In this document: positions 14,035 to 22,733 of the stretch, in pieces
Layout of the letters: the number at the start of each line of letters is the position of its first letter
Numbering within the stretch: position 1 is the first letter of the stretch
Assembly: GCF_014837155.1 (NCBI RefSeq)
Contig: NZ_JACYHA010000019.1
Coordinates: forward strand, 17,285-81,284
DNA length: 64,000 nt
Direction: 5' to 3'
Origin: Litchfieldia stipae
GTDB taxonomy: Bacteria > Bacillota > Bacilli > Bacillales > Bacillaceae_L
The notes under the pieces: generated by a model
Told to the model about the DNA's origin: nothing
What the model saw: the letters and a program-made list of their open reading frames with translations, nothing else
Database searches by the model: none
Made by a program: the position numbers and the translations under genes

Positions 14035-14505
14035 AGAGGACATTTTACTGGGGCTAGATGTGTGTTATGCCCAATTGGAGTGTGTAACAGGACACTTTGC
14101 CGGAGAAAGGTAATCCTACTGTCCAATAGAAGCACGCAACAGGGCACTTTTCCAGTCGAAGGTGAGCATAATGTCCAATTGGGGCATGCAACAGGACACT
14201 AAGCCAGAGATAGGTGAATGGAAATGTCTAAATGAAGCATGTAACAGGACACTTTTCCAGTTGAAGGTGAGTATAATGTCCAGTTGGGGCAAGCAACGGG
14301 ACACTAAGCCAGAGATAGGAGAATGAACTGTCCAATAGAAGCACGCAACAGGACACTTCGCCGAGGGAAGAAGTGAGAAATGTCCAATAGGAGCAAGCAA
14401 CCGGACACATCGCCTGAGAAAGGCGATCTCAATCTCCAATTGAAGCACGCAACAGGACACTTCGCCAGTCGAAGATGATCCCAATGTCCTATTGCCCCGC
14501 CCCTA
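14035..14505 (+). repeat. Tandem repeat array A (about 8 degenerate units)
   Basis: Units of roughly 55-60 bases. Each carries a 27-nt core of the type TGTCCAATAGAAGCACGCAA followed by CAGGACA, with ends that are inverted repeats (TGTCC/GGACA), plus a less conserved linker containing CTTTTCCAGTTGAAGGTGAG-like or CTAAGCCAGAGATAGG-like sequence. It occupies the whole eno-secG interval. No start-coupled coding signal was found; the open frames here result from the repeat. The core is related to array B at 33.6-34.4 kb. Confidence 0.85.
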
Positions 14506-14632
14506 ACAGGAAACCAACGTCTTTTTGCCTTACTCAATAGCTCTCCCAATGGTGTTATGTCCTAAACAATCATAAGCAAAACCAATGGAAAACAATAGCA
14601 AGCTCTACCCCTTATAAAAACGCTTAAGGCTA

Positions 14633-14661
14633 TTGTCCCTGCTTGTCTTTTATGGTACATT
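14633..14661 (+). promoter_or_regulatory. Candidate sigma-A promoter of secG
   Basis: TTGTCC and TACATT are separated by 17 bases, about 40 bases upstream of the secG start. Confidence 0.5.
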
Positions 14662-14702
14662 TAGAATAACGTCATTTGCGTTTTTATCAGGAGGTGTCTT
14701 AC

Positions 14703-14936
14703 ATGCATGCACTACTTATTACTTTATTAGTTTTAGTGAGTATTGGTTTAATCGTGGTTGTTCTTTTACAATCTGGAAAGAGTGCTGGACTTTCAGGTGC
14801 GATTTCAGGTGGAGCTGAGCAATTATTTGGTAAGCAAAAAGCTCGTGGTTTGGATGCAGTTTTACAAAAAGCGACAATCGTATTAGCGGTACTGTTCTTT
14901 ATCCTAACAATTGCGATTGCTTATACTGGACTATAA
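14703..14936 (+). CDS. secG: Preprotein translocase subunit SecG
   Basis: A 77-residue membrane protein with two transmembrane helices (about residues 2-22 and 53-75) joined by the conserved cytoplasmic loop [20 protein letters not shown]. It is part of the SecYEG channel. The ATG giving M-H-A-L-L-I is chosen because AGGAGGT lies eight bases upstream; a longer frame from 14676 would place the ribosome site inside the gene. The secG-est-rnr-smpB-ssrA order is that of B. subtilis. Confidence 0.93.
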   Translation: MHALLITLLVLVSIGLIVVVLLQSGKSAGLSGAISGGAEQLFGKQKARGLDAVLQKATIVLAVLFFILTIAIAYTGL

Positions 14937-14943
14937 TCCATAT

Positions 14944-14985
14944 AAAAAGGGTTAGACAACAATTACGCTGTCTAGCTCTTTTTTT
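14944..14985 (+). terminator. Terminator after secG
   Basis: GGGTTAGACA pairs with TGTCTAGCTC around a ten-base loop, followed by seven T. Confidence 0.85.
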
Positions 14986-15095
14986 GTGCTTCAAGCTAGA
15001 TTTTTGCTAATTAAAGATTCGTTTGTTTAAATTAAAAGATAGTAGATAGTGCAAACTATTTTTATAAGGGAATTGGAAAGTAGGGAGACGAACAA

Positions 15096-15836
15096 ATGAA
15101 AAAGTTAGTACCAAAGCCGTTCACATTTGAAGCAGGAGAACGTGCGGTTCTTTTATTACATGGATTTACAGGGAATTCAGCAGATAATCGCATGCTGGCA
15201 CGATTCTTAGAGAAGAAAGGCTACACATGTCATGCGCCTCAATACAAAGGACATGGAGTTCCACCAGAAGAATTGGTTCATACGGGACCTGACGATTGGT
15301 GGGAGGATGTAATGGAAGGCTACAACTTCTTGAAGAACCGAGGTCATAAGAGCATTGCTGCCGTTGGATTATCTCTTGGCGGGGTATTTTCATTAAAATT
15401 GGGATACACTGTACCTATAAAGGGAATTGTCCCTATGTGTGCACCTATGTATATAAAAAGTGAAGAGGTCATGTACAAGGGCATTCTTGAGTACGCTCGG
15501 GAATATAAAAAACATGAGGGTAAATCACCCGAACAAATCGAACAAGAAATGATTGAATTTGCAAAAACACCAATGAATACATTAAAAGCCCTTCAAAACT
15601 TGATTGCAGATGTAAGAAATAATGTTGACATGATTTATTCACCGACCTTTGTCGTACAGGCACGACATGACCATATGATTAATACAGACAGTGCGAATAT
15701 CATTTATAACGAAGTTGAGTCAGATTTAAAGAAAATTAAATGGTATGAGGAATCAGGGCATGTCATTACTCTTGATAAAGAGCGAGATCAATTACACGAA
15801 GATGTGTATGAATTCCTAGAGCAATTAGATTGGTAA
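15096..15836 (+). CDS. est: Carboxylesterase, Est/YvaK family
   Basis: Alpha/beta-hydrolase of 246 residues. The oxyanion segment LLLHGFTGN is near residue 23, the nucleophile elbow is GLSLGG (Ser in [11 protein letters not shown]), the acid is in [10 protein letters not shown] and the His in [11 protein letters not shown]. Geobacillus Est30 and B. subtilis YvaK occupy the same place between secG and rnr. It hydrolyses short-chain esters in vitro; the natural substrate is not known. GGGAGACG precedes the ATG. Confidence 0.92.
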   Translation: MKKLVPKPFTFEAGERAVLLLHGFTGNSADNRMLARFLEKKGYTCHAPQYKGHGVPPEELVHTGPDDWWEDVMEGYNFLKNRGHKSIAAVGLSLGGVFSLKLGYTVPIKGIVPMCAPMYIKSEEVMYKGILEYAREYKKHEGKSPEQIEQEMIEFAKTPMNTLKALQNLIADVRNNVDMIYSPTFVVQARHDHMINTDSANIIYNEVESDLKKIKWYEESGHVITLDKERDQLHEDVYEFLEQLDW

Positions 15837-15870
15837 GAAACATTGATTTTAAAAAGGAGGTTATTTTTTA

Positions 15871-18207
15871 ATGGAAGAGGAGATTAAAAACCATATTGAT
15901 AAGCTTCTAACCTTTATGAAGGATGAAGCATACAAGCCATTAACAGTGCAGGAGCTTGAAGAAGCTTTTGGGATACAAGATTCTGAGACATTTAAAGAGT
16001 TTGTCAAAGCCCTTGTTGTAATGGAAGACAAAGGCTTGGTTGTTCGAACCAGAAGCAACCGCTACGGCTTACCTGAAAAAATGAATCTTGTTCGTGGAAA
16101 GCTGACTGGTCATTCGAAGGGGTTTGCTTTCGTCATACCAGAGGAAAAAGGGTTGGATGATGTATTTATCCCGCCAAATGAACTGAAGAATGCAATGCAC
16201 GGAGATATTGTTCTAGTCCGCTTAAGCTCTGAATCACAAGGGCAACGGAAAGAAGGGACGATCGTTCGAATCATTGAACGTGGTGTGAAAGAAATTGTTG
16301 GTACATATACGGAAAGTAAGAGCTTCGGATTTGTGATTCCAGATGACAAAAAGATTGCCAATGATATCTTTATCCCGAAGAATGCTACAAATGGAGCTGT
16401 TGAAGGACATAAAGTTGTTGTTAAATTGGTGACATATCCTGAGGGGCGAATGAGTGCTGAAGGAGAAGTTATTCAAATTCTAGGTCATAAAAATGATCCA
16501 GGTGTTGATATATTATCGGTCATTCATAAGCATGGATTACCACAAGATTTCCCGAAAGAAGCACTCGACCAAGCTAATAGTGTACCTGAAACGATTTCAG
16601 AGGGAGATCTGAAGAATCGTAGGGACCTTCGTGATCAAGTTATTGTGACCATTGATGGAGCAGATGCAAAGGACTTGGATGATGCGGTTACTGTAACGAA
16701 GCTAGATAATGGTCATTATAATCTTGGGGTTCATATTGCTGATGTAACAAACTATGTTACTGAAAATTCACCGATTGATAAGGAAGCAGCAGATCGTGCG
16801 ACGAGTATTTATTTGGTCGATCGAGTGATTCCGATGATTCCACATCGATTATCAAACGGAATTTGTTCATTGAATCCAAAGGTGGATCGTTTGACGCTTT
16901 CCTGTGAAATGGAAATCGACAGTGAAGGTGTCGTGGTGAAGCATGAGATTTTCCAAAGTGTGATAAAAACAACGGAACGAATGACGTACTCAGATGTTAA
17001 CAGTATTCTTGTTGATCAAGATGAGGAAATCAGTAAGAAATATGAATCACTTGTTCCAATGTTTCAAGAAATGGAAAAGCTAGCGCAAATCCTTCGTGAA
17101 AAACGAATGAAGCGTGGAGCTATCGATTTCGATTTCAAAGAAGCGAAAGTACTTGTTGATGAAGATGGTGCTCCAAAGGATGTTGTTCTTCGTGAACGTT
17201 CTGTTGCAGAGCGCTTGATTGAAGAATTCATGCTATTGGCAAATGAAACTGTTGCTGAACATTTCCACTGGATGAACGTACCATTCATTTATCGTATCCA
17301 TGAGGATCCAAATGAAGAAAAGCTAAGACGATTCTTAGAATTCATCACGAACTTTGGATATGTTGTAAAAGGAAGTGGAAACTCCATTCATCCTCGAGCG
17401 CTCCAAGAAATTGTTGAAGCTGTTCAAGGAAAGCCAGAGGAAATGGTAGTATCAACAGTGATGCTAAGATCGATGAAACAGGCAAAATATGATCCTGAAA
17501 GCATCGGACACTTTGGTTTATCAACGGATTTCTATACTCACTTTACTTCACCCATTCGTCGTTACCCAGATTTAATTGTTCATCGTTTGATTCGTACGTA
17601 TTTAATCGAAGGTCAGATAGACAATCAGACACAGAAGAAATGGAAAGAAATGCTTGGTGATATTGCTGACCATTCTTCAAATATGGAGCGTCGCGCGGTA
17701 GAAGCAGAACGTGAAACCGACAGCATGAAAAAAGCGGAGTACATGGCAGACAAGATTGGTGAAGAATACGATGGAATCATCAGTTCTGTCACGAACTTTG
17801 GATTGTTTGTTGAGCTTCCAAATACCATTGAAGGTCTTGTGCATGTTAGCTATTTAACCGATGATTATTATCGTTATGACGATCGTCACTATGCGATGAT
17901 TGGAGAACGTACAGGTAATGTTTATCGAATCGGTGATGAAATTACTGTTCGTGTCGTCAATGTAAACAAAGATGAGCGTTCGATTGATTTTGAAGTTGTT
18001 GGAATGAAGGGCACAAGACGCACATTTTCTAAGGAAGAACCAAAAATCATTAAAGCAAGCCAAGGAAAATCTCGTCGTAAAGACTCAGACTCCTCAAAAT
18101 CAAAAGATGGAGAATGGTCAACAAAAAAACCTGGTACTGGAAAGAAAAAGAAAAAACACTACGAAAACGTACCAAAACAAAAGAAAAAGAAACGACGCGG
18201 CAGATAG
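15871..18207 (+). CDS. rnr: Ribonuclease R
   Basis: RNase R of 778 residues. Domains in order: N-terminal winged helix (about 10-70), two cold-shock domains (about 75-230), the RNB catalytic domain with the metal-binding Asp cluster in [15 protein letters not shown] (about 265-280), an S1 domain (about 635-720) and a Lys-rich tail. It is a processive 3'-5' exonuclease able to degrade structured RNA, and in trans-translation it works with SmpB and tmRNA, which are encoded just downstream. AGGAGG precedes the ATG. Confidence 0.97.
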   Translation: MEEEIKNHIDKLLTFMKDEAYKPLTVQELEEAFGIQDSETFKEFVKALVVMEDKGLVVRTRSNRYGLPEKMNLVRGKLTGHSKGFAFVIPEEKGLDDVFIPPNELKNAMHGDIVLVRLSSESQGQRKEGTIVRIIERGVKEIVGTYTESKSFGFVIPDDKKIANDIFIPKNATNGAVEGHKVVVKLVTYPEGRMSAEGEVIQILGHKNDPGVDILSVIHKHGLPQDFPKEALDQANSVPETISEGDLKNRRDLRDQVIVTIDGADAKDLDDAVTVTKLDNGHYNLGVHIADVTNYVTENSPIDKEAADRATSIYLVDRVIPMIPHRLSNGICSLNPKVDRLTLSCEMEIDSEGVVVKHEIFQSVIKTTERMTYSDVNSILVDQDEEISKKYESLVPMFQEMEKLAQILREKRMKRGAIDFDFKEAKVLVDEDGAPKDVVLRERSVAERLIEEFMLLANETVAEHFHWMNVPFIYRIHEDPNEEKLRRFLEFITNFGYVVKGSGNSIHPRALQEIVEAVQGKPEEMVVSTVMLRSMKQAKYDPESIGHFGLSTDFYTHFTSPIRRYPDLIVHRLIRTYLIEGQIDNQTQKKWKEMLGDIADHSSNMERRAVEAERETDSMKKAEYMADKIGEEYDGIISSVTNFGLFVELPNTIEGLVHVSYLTDDYYRYDDRHYAMIGERTGNVYRIGDEITVRVVNVNKDERSIDFEVVGMKGTRRTFSKEEPKIIKASQGKSRRKDSDSSKSKDGEWSTKKPGTGKKKKKHYENVPKQKKKKRRGR

Positions 18208-18210
18208 GGG

Positions 18211-18257
18211 ACGGTTCTCACGCTTCCTTCCATACGGAAAGGAAGCATGAGAACCGT
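18211..18257. terminator. Long stem-loop after rnr
   Basis: ACGGTTCTCACGCTTCCTT faces AAGGAAGCATGAGAACCGT with one mismatch in 19 pairs and a nine-base loop. There is no long T-run, so it may be an mRNA-stabilising or REP-type palindrome rather than an intrinsic terminator. The flanking GGGGACGG motif recalls REP-like elements in other bacilli. Confidence 0.6.
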
Positions 18258-18325
18258 TGTTTTAATTAAAACTGATTTATCTCTTAAATAATGTGATTAG
18301 CTCTACACAGTACAATTGACACTTC

Positions 18326-18445
18326 TTAGCACCTGAATACACGTAGACTCCTGCGGAATCAGTGGCCCAAAGTGAGACCTCGCAGGAGTTTGCGACGAGG
18401 AGGCTCGCCGGTTACCCGCCGGACGCGGAGTGGATTCAGGCTGCG
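18326..18445 (+). repeat. Long-palindrome intergenic repeat, copy 3
   Basis: Starts TTAGCACCTGAATACACG and ends ATTCAGGCTGCG. It contains the conserved GTGAGACCTCGCAGGAG and GACGAGGAGGCTCGCCGG blocks. With the preceding stem-loop it fills the rnr-LOG gap; no gene is visible in the rest of that 345-base interval. Confidence 0.9.
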
Positions 18446-18552
18446 TTTTTTTAGTCAACACCTTAAACTCCGATCTTTTTGTAAAAAATGTAATTGAAGT
18501 TATGCCCAAGCATAAAATATATAGTACAATTTGATAAAAGGAGGGGGCAATC

Positions 18553-19125
18553 ATGGGGAAGTTAAAGAAGCTATGTGTCTTTTGTGGATCAAGTCTAGGA
18601 GTATCAGAAACATACAAAACAAAAGCGATTGAATTAGGAAAGCTCATTGCTGAAAAAGACATTGAACTCATTTATGGTGGTGGAAATGCTGGTATTATGG
18701 GCGAACTCTCAAGAGCCGTTTTAGCACATGGCGGCAAAGTGACTGGAGTCATTCCAAAAGTTATCTATGAAAATGTAAATCATGTGGAATTAACCGAACT
18801 CATCATTGTAGATAATATGCATGAGCGTAAAGCGAAAATGTATGACCTAGCTGACGGTTTCATTGCCTTACCAGGAGGAATAGGAACGCTTGAAGAACTA
18901 GCGGAGATCTTGACCTGGTATCAAATTGGTTACCATGCAAAGCCAATCGGGATTTATAATGTGAATGGCTTTTATAACAGCTTACACTCCTTCCTCAATC
19001 ATACAATTTCCGAAGGATTCCTAAAGCAAGAATACATACATCACATCATTACAGAGGATGAACCGACGATTCTTTTGGAAAAAATGGACCATCAAGAAAT
19101 GAAATTGATTAGTAAATGGTCATAG
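18553..19125 (+). CDS. LOG family nucleoside 5'-monophosphate phosphoribohydrolase
   Basis: LOG/YvdD-type protein of 190 residues with the two family signatures, a GGGNAGIMGE stretch near residue 38 and PGGIGTLEELAE near residue 115. LOG enzymes release the base from cytokinin or AMP-like 5'-monophosphates; bacterial members often act as nucleotide salvage or detoxifying hydrolases. AGGAGGG precedes the ATG. It stands between rnr and smpB, where B. subtilis has no such gene, and is preceded by a repeat, so it may be an insertion into an ancestral operon. Confidence 0.88.
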   Translation: MGKLKKLCVFCGSSLGVSETYKTKAIELGKLIAEKDIELIYGGGNAGIMGELSRAVLAHGGKVTGVIPKVIYENVNHVELTELIIVDNMHERKAKMYDLADGFIALPGGIGTLEELAEILTWYQIGYHAKPIGIYNVNGFYNSLHSFLNHTISEGFLKQEYIHHIITEDEPTILLEKMDHQEMKLISKWS

Positions 19126-19136
19126 CTGGTGAGAAG

Positions 19137-19165
19137 TTGAGAGTTTGTATGGCTTTTGGTATAAT
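19137..19165 (+). promoter_or_regulatory. Sigma-A promoter of smpB
   Basis: TTGAGA, a 17-base spacer and TATAAT, 30 bases upstream of the smpB start. Confidence 0.75.
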
Positions 19166-19194
19166 ATACTGTACCGCTGTAAGGGGGAAGTCCA

Positions 19195-19662
19195 ATGCCA
19201 AAAGGTACAGGTAAGGTTATCGCACAAAATAAAAAAGCAAATCATGATTATTTTATTGAAGAAACATATGAGACTGGGATGGTCCTTCAAGGAACTGAGA
19301 TCAAATCACTTCGAAATGGTCGAGCAAACCTAAAAGACTCATTCGCACGTGTTCAAAAAGGCGAAGTATTTTTACATAACCTACACATTAGTCCATATGA
19401 ACAGGGCAACCGCTACAATCATGATCCACTAAGAACAAGAAAGCTGCTTTTACATAAGCGTGAAATTGATAAATTAATTGGATTAACGAAAGAAGAAGGA
19501 TATGCGTTAGTCCCACTTAAGATTTATCTGAAAAATGGTTATGCAAAGCTTTTACTTGGATTAGGTCGAGGGAAAAAGAAATATGATAAGCGTGAAGACC
19601 TGAAGAAGAAGGAAGCAAAGCGTGAAATTGAACGTGCCTTCCGTGATCGCCAAAAGGTGTAA
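19195..19662 (+). CDS. smpB: SsrA-binding protein SmpB
   Basis: SmpB of 155 residues, the tmRNA partner in ribosome rescue. The conserved [18 protein letters not shown] lies near residues 33-50, the LLLHKREI segment near residue 83, and the C-terminal tail is basic ([13 protein letters not shown]), which mimics the codon-anticodon helix in the A site. Ribosome site GGGGGAAG. The tmRNA gene follows within 222 bases. Confidence 0.96.
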   Translation: MPKGTGKVIAQNKKANHDYFIEETYETGMVLQGTEIKSLRNGRANLKDSFARVQKGEVFLHNLHISPYEQGNRYNHDPLRTRKLLLHKREIDKLIGLTKEEGYALVPLKIYLKNGYAKLLLGLGRGKKKYDKREDLKKKEAKREIERAFRDRQKV

Positions 19663-19688
19663 CTGGAAGAACTAACAGATACTTACAA

Positions 19689-19717
19689 TTGCAAAGTTGT
19701 ACAGGGATTGTTATAAT
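19689..19717 (+). promoter_or_regulatory. Candidate promoter for tmRNA
   Basis: TTGCAA, a 17-base spacer and TATAAT. A start near 19724 would give a leader of about 160 bases before the mature tmRNA 5' end, longer than needed for simple processing. Confidence 0.6.
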
Positions 19718-19883
19718 AACATTTGTAAGGAACAACTTAGCTCATTGAAGCTATTCTCCGAGCTCCCAGATAAGGTGCTTTGAATTTCACCATCTAAGAT
19801 AACAAGCAGGTGGGAAATGTAAAAGCAAGAGGTCAATAAAGCGCAGGACACTGACGCCGAGATTTACCACTTATCATTCATAT

Positions 19884-20246
19884 GGGGACGTTACGGATTC
19901 GACAGGGGTAGTTTGAGCTTAGGTTGCGAGTCGAGGGGATCGGCCTCGTTAAAACGTCAACGCCTATAACTGGCAAAGAAAACAATAACTTCGCTTTAGC
20001 TGCTTAATAACAGACTAATGCGGTTCCTCCCTCCATCGTCCATGTGGTAGGGTAAGGGACTCACTCTTAGTGGACTACGCCGGAGCTCACCGTCTGAGGG
20101 CAAAGGAAGAGAGTAATCAGACTAGCTGCTCATGAAGCCTGTCGATAGGCCGAGGAGTCAGCGAAATGCCAATATATCGACTATACTCGTAGACGCTTAA
20201 GTGGCAATGCTTTTGGACGTGGGTTCGACTCCCACCGTCTCCACCA
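19884..20246 (+). ncRNA. ssrA: Transfer-messenger RNA (tmRNA)
   Basis: One-piece tmRNA. The 5' end GGGGACGTTACGGATTCGAC and the 3' tRNA-like end GGTTCGACTCCCACCGTCTC with encoded CCA form the alanyl acceptor domain. The tag reading frame lies at 19972-20004 and reads GKENNNFALAA, followed by two TAA codons. It rescues stalled ribosomes with SmpB and tags nascent chains for ClpXP. The 363-base length is normal. Confidence 0.96.
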
Positions 20247-20284
20247 AATACATATATTGGTGGATAAATACCACATTTAAACGT

Positions 20285-20327
20285 AAAGCATAAAATTTCC
20301 GTTTGGAAACTTTATGCTTTATTTTTT
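20285..20327 (+). terminator. Terminator of tmRNA
   Basis: AAAGCATAAA pairs with TTTATGCTTT, followed by A and seven T. Confidence 0.9.
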
Positions 20328-20454
20328 TGCAATTTTAAGGTTCAATCATGGAGTTTATTCTTTTAGTTCATGCTCACTATTTATTTATTATTTTCTCTGC
20401 ATAGAATGTGAGGATGTTCAACAGACTATATAAAAACTAAAAGGATGATCAAAA

Positions 20455-20934
20455 ATGCTAAGAGTCGGGGTTAAAGTGGCAGTGTTTTTAGTTTCTTGGC
20501 TTTCTGTTGTGTTTCTACCTGATAAGAAAAAAATGTTCGTTAAATATCTCCCCGTTAGTTTGTTTTCTTCAATGCTCCTTATGTGTGAGATTTTTTATTT
20601 TACCACACATAAATTGTGGAAGGTTCCTGGGGGGCAAAAGAATATGACTCATACCGCCTATTTGCTTTTGTTTGGACCGTACATAATAATGTCTGTATGG
20701 GTATTTCATTTATCAAGAGGAAAATTTTCATTGTATGCTCTGATCAATTTAATTGCTGATTTAATCTATGCGTATCCGATAAAAGCTTTATTAAAAAAGT
20801 TTAATCTATTTCATCTTAAAGTAAAATCCATTCATTTCTTTCTGTTGATTTTTGCAGATGCCATGTTAAACTTCGTCTTCCAGAAATTTATTGAGAAAAT
20901 CTATCCACAAACTAGAATGAATGAGCTTGAATAG
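20455..20934 (+). CDS. Hypothetical integral membrane protein (CBO0543-like)
   Basis: A 159-residue, strongly hydrophobic protein with four to five probable membrane helices (about residues 5-22, 30-50, 65-85, 92-112 and 122-142). The composition and the helix pattern with short basic loops recall the CBO0543 family of unknown function that is common in spore formers; I am not certain of the assignment. AGGATGATC precedes the ATG. It stands alone between tmRNA and a small membrane gene. Confidence 0.6.
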   Translation: MLRVGVKVAVFLVSWLSVVFLPDKKKMFVKYLPVSLFSSMLLMCEIFYFTTHKLWKVPGGQKNMTHTAYLLLFGPYIIMSVWVFHLSRGKFSLYALINLIADLIYAYPIKALLKKFNLFHLKVKSIHFFLLIFADAMLNFVFQKFIEKIYPQTRMNELE

Positions 20935-21005
20935 AATGGAAGGTAAAATTTAGTAAAACCACTAAAATCTGTTATAATTTAGATAGAAGGTAGGGGGTGT
21001 TAGTG

Positions 21006-21176
21006 GTGGAGTTTTGGATTATAACTGCTGGAGGCATATTGGCATTCGGAGCTTGGATTTGGTACTACGCATCTTTAGGAAGAAGAATATCGGCAGAAGA
21101 AAAGGAAGCTAGAAGAGATTTAACATATGAAATAAATGCATTTACTGGTTCTGCAAAAAATACAGGAAATAAATAA
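21006..21176 (+). CDS. Small single-span membrane protein (56 aa)
   Basis: A small gene starting at GTG (a second GTG lies one codon earlier) behind a strong GGGGGTG ribosome site, with TATAAT at 20973-20978. The product begins M-E-F-W-I-I-T-A-G-G, has one membrane helix (residues 2-24) and a charged tail with ISAEEKEARRDLTYEI. I recognise no family. The coupling of promoter box, ribosome site and amphipathic layout supports a real gene. Confidence 0.6.
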   Translation: MEFWIITAGGILAFGAWIWYYASLGRRISAEEKEARRDLTYEINAFTGSAKNTGNK

Positions 21177-21249
21177 GGAGACCAAAATCACTCTATCATT
21201 ATTTCTCATTGATAAAGCAATGGATCTAGTTTCTAAATAAGGTGAATTC

Positions 21250-21286
21250 TCTAAAAAACAGCGAGAGCCCTAACTAGTGCCCTCGC
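21250..21286 (-). terminator. Terminator of the minus-strand M20 peptidase gene
   Basis: On the minus strand GCGAGGGCACTAGTTAGGGCTCTCGC forms a hairpin, followed by GTTTTTTAG. Confidence 0.75.
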
Positions 21287-21322
21287 CATTCAACCCAATG
21301 TATAAACTATACCTCTAAACCA

Positions 21323-22447
21323 TTAAAGTCTCATAAGTAGATGAGATAATAATGCGGCTCTCTTTGGTAATTCGTCGATAATAATATGTTCATACTCAGC
21401 ATGTGGACCTTCGCCTAAACAGCCTAAACCATCAAGTGTTGGGACACCAATATAGGCAGTGAAGTTTCCGTCACTACCGCCACCAGCGGCAGCTTCATCC
21501 AACGCAAAGCCGATTTCTTGTGCGGCTTCTTTTGCTTTTGAAAATAACGCAACAATTTCTTCAGTACGCTCCATTGGTGGGCGATTTAACTCACCAACAA
21601 CCTCTAATTCAATTCCTTCAATGATAGGGGAAAGGTTTTCTAATATACTAACCATGCGATCGGCTTCCTCTGCTGTTTCCACACGGAAGTCGATTTGAGC
21701 TTCAGCTTCATCTGGAACGACATTTGATCTTGTTCCGCCTTGAACAACCCCAACATTCACCGTTGTTCCAAGCTCGTAATTTGTTAATTCCTCTAGCTTG
21801 ATAATTTGATGAGCAAGCTCTTTGATTGCACTAATTCCAGCTTGATGGTGGTTTCCGGCATGCGAACTTACACCCTTAGCTTTCACTTGGTAGATGCCGA
21901 CCCCTTTACGAGCAGTTTTCAATGCACCTGTTTTTGCAACTGGAGGCTCTGTAACCAATACAAGATTACTTTTTTTCGCTTCTTCTTCAATCAACGCTCT
22001 GGATGTTTGACTTCCTACCTCTTCATCGGTTGTGCAAAGAAAAGCGATCTCTGCATTTAATTCATATCCTAGCTCAAGATAGGCTTTCACAGCCCAAATC
22101 GATTGAATAATTCCACTCTTCATATCAAGAACTCCTGGACCATAGAATTTCCCGTCTTCGAAGCGAATCGGAAGGCGACCTTTGTCCCAGACTGTATCAA
22201 AATGTCCTGCAATAAGAATGCGAGTAGCACCTGTCCCTACTGTGAAAAGAAGGTGATCTCCACGTTCTTCTTGTGGAAAACGAACAGCCTCCACACCTAA
22301 ACGCTCTTTAAAAATCTCCTCTAACACTTGACCACAAGAATCTACTAATTTCTTATCCAATGATGGAGATTCAGCTTCTACAAATCTCGTTAAATCAGCT
22401 AACATCAGTTCCTTATTCTCGGTTAAGTATTCTACTATTTTCGACAT
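21323..22447 (-). CDS. M20 family metallopeptidase (carboxypeptidase G2-like)
   Basis: A zinc peptidase of 374 residues. Metal-site motifs are AGHFDTVWDKG (His and Asp near residue 80), the catalytic Glu in TDEEVGS (near residue 138) and HAEYEHII near the C-terminus. The bacterial dimerisation domain lies in between. It fits the glutamate carboxypeptidase/CPG2 branch, which cleaves C-terminal Glu or acyl-amino acid bonds. It is monocistronic and divergent from the second M20 gene. GGAGT precedes the ATG. Confidence 0.88.
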   Translation of the reverse strand: MSKIVEYLTENKELMLADLTRFVEAESPSLDKKLVDSCGQVLEEIFKERLGVEAVRFPQEERGDHLLFTVGTGATRILIAGHFDTVWDKGRLPIRFEDGKFYGPGVLDMKSGIIQSIWAVKAYLELGYELNAEIAFLCTTDEEVGSQTSRALIEEEAKKSNLVLVTEPPVAKTGALKTARKGVGIYQVKAKGVSSHAGNHHQAGISAIKELAHQIIKLEELTNYELGTTVNVGVVQGGTRSNVVPDEAEAQIDFRVETAEEADRMVSILENLSPIIEGIELEVVGELNRPPMERTEEIVALFSKAKEAAQEIGFALDEAAAGGGSDGNFTAYIGVPTLDGLGCLGEGPHAEYEHIIIDELPKRAALLSHLLMRL

Positions 22448-22498
22448 AACTCCACTCCTAAAATAAATTTAATCATTAAAAAATAGATGAATTAGTTT

Positions 22499-22555
22499 CT
22501 AGCAGCCTGAATACAAATAGACACTCACTGGACGAGGAATGTATTCAGATTGCGG
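22499..22555 (+). repeat. Long-palindrome repeat, copy 4 with internal deletion
   Basis: Keeps the two outer arms (CTAGCAGCCTGAATAC and GTATTCAGATTGCGG) but lacks most of the centre, which leaves 57 of about 120 bases. Confidence 0.8.
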
Positions 22556-22643
22556 ATTATTGTCTGTATTTGAGTAATTTTAATATAATTTTTCATGAAA
22601 TTCAATTTATTTCGAAAAGAGAAATATTTTTATATTTACACAA

Positions 22644-22672
22644 TTGACAAAATAATCAAACATAATTAATAT
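22644..22672 (+). promoter_or_regulatory. Sigma-A promoter of the M20/amidohydrolase pair
   Basis: TTGACA, a 17-base spacer and TAATAT, about 60 bases upstream of the M20 dipeptidase gene. Confidence 0.75.
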
Positions 22673-22733
22673 AAGAAATAAGAATTTTTGGAATAATTAA
22701 GGAATATTTCCTAAAACTCTAGGAGGGATACAT

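Noticed and set aside
14017..14549. Several short frames over array A on both strands
   Set aside because: They lie wholly in degenerate tandem repeats and lack ribosome sites.
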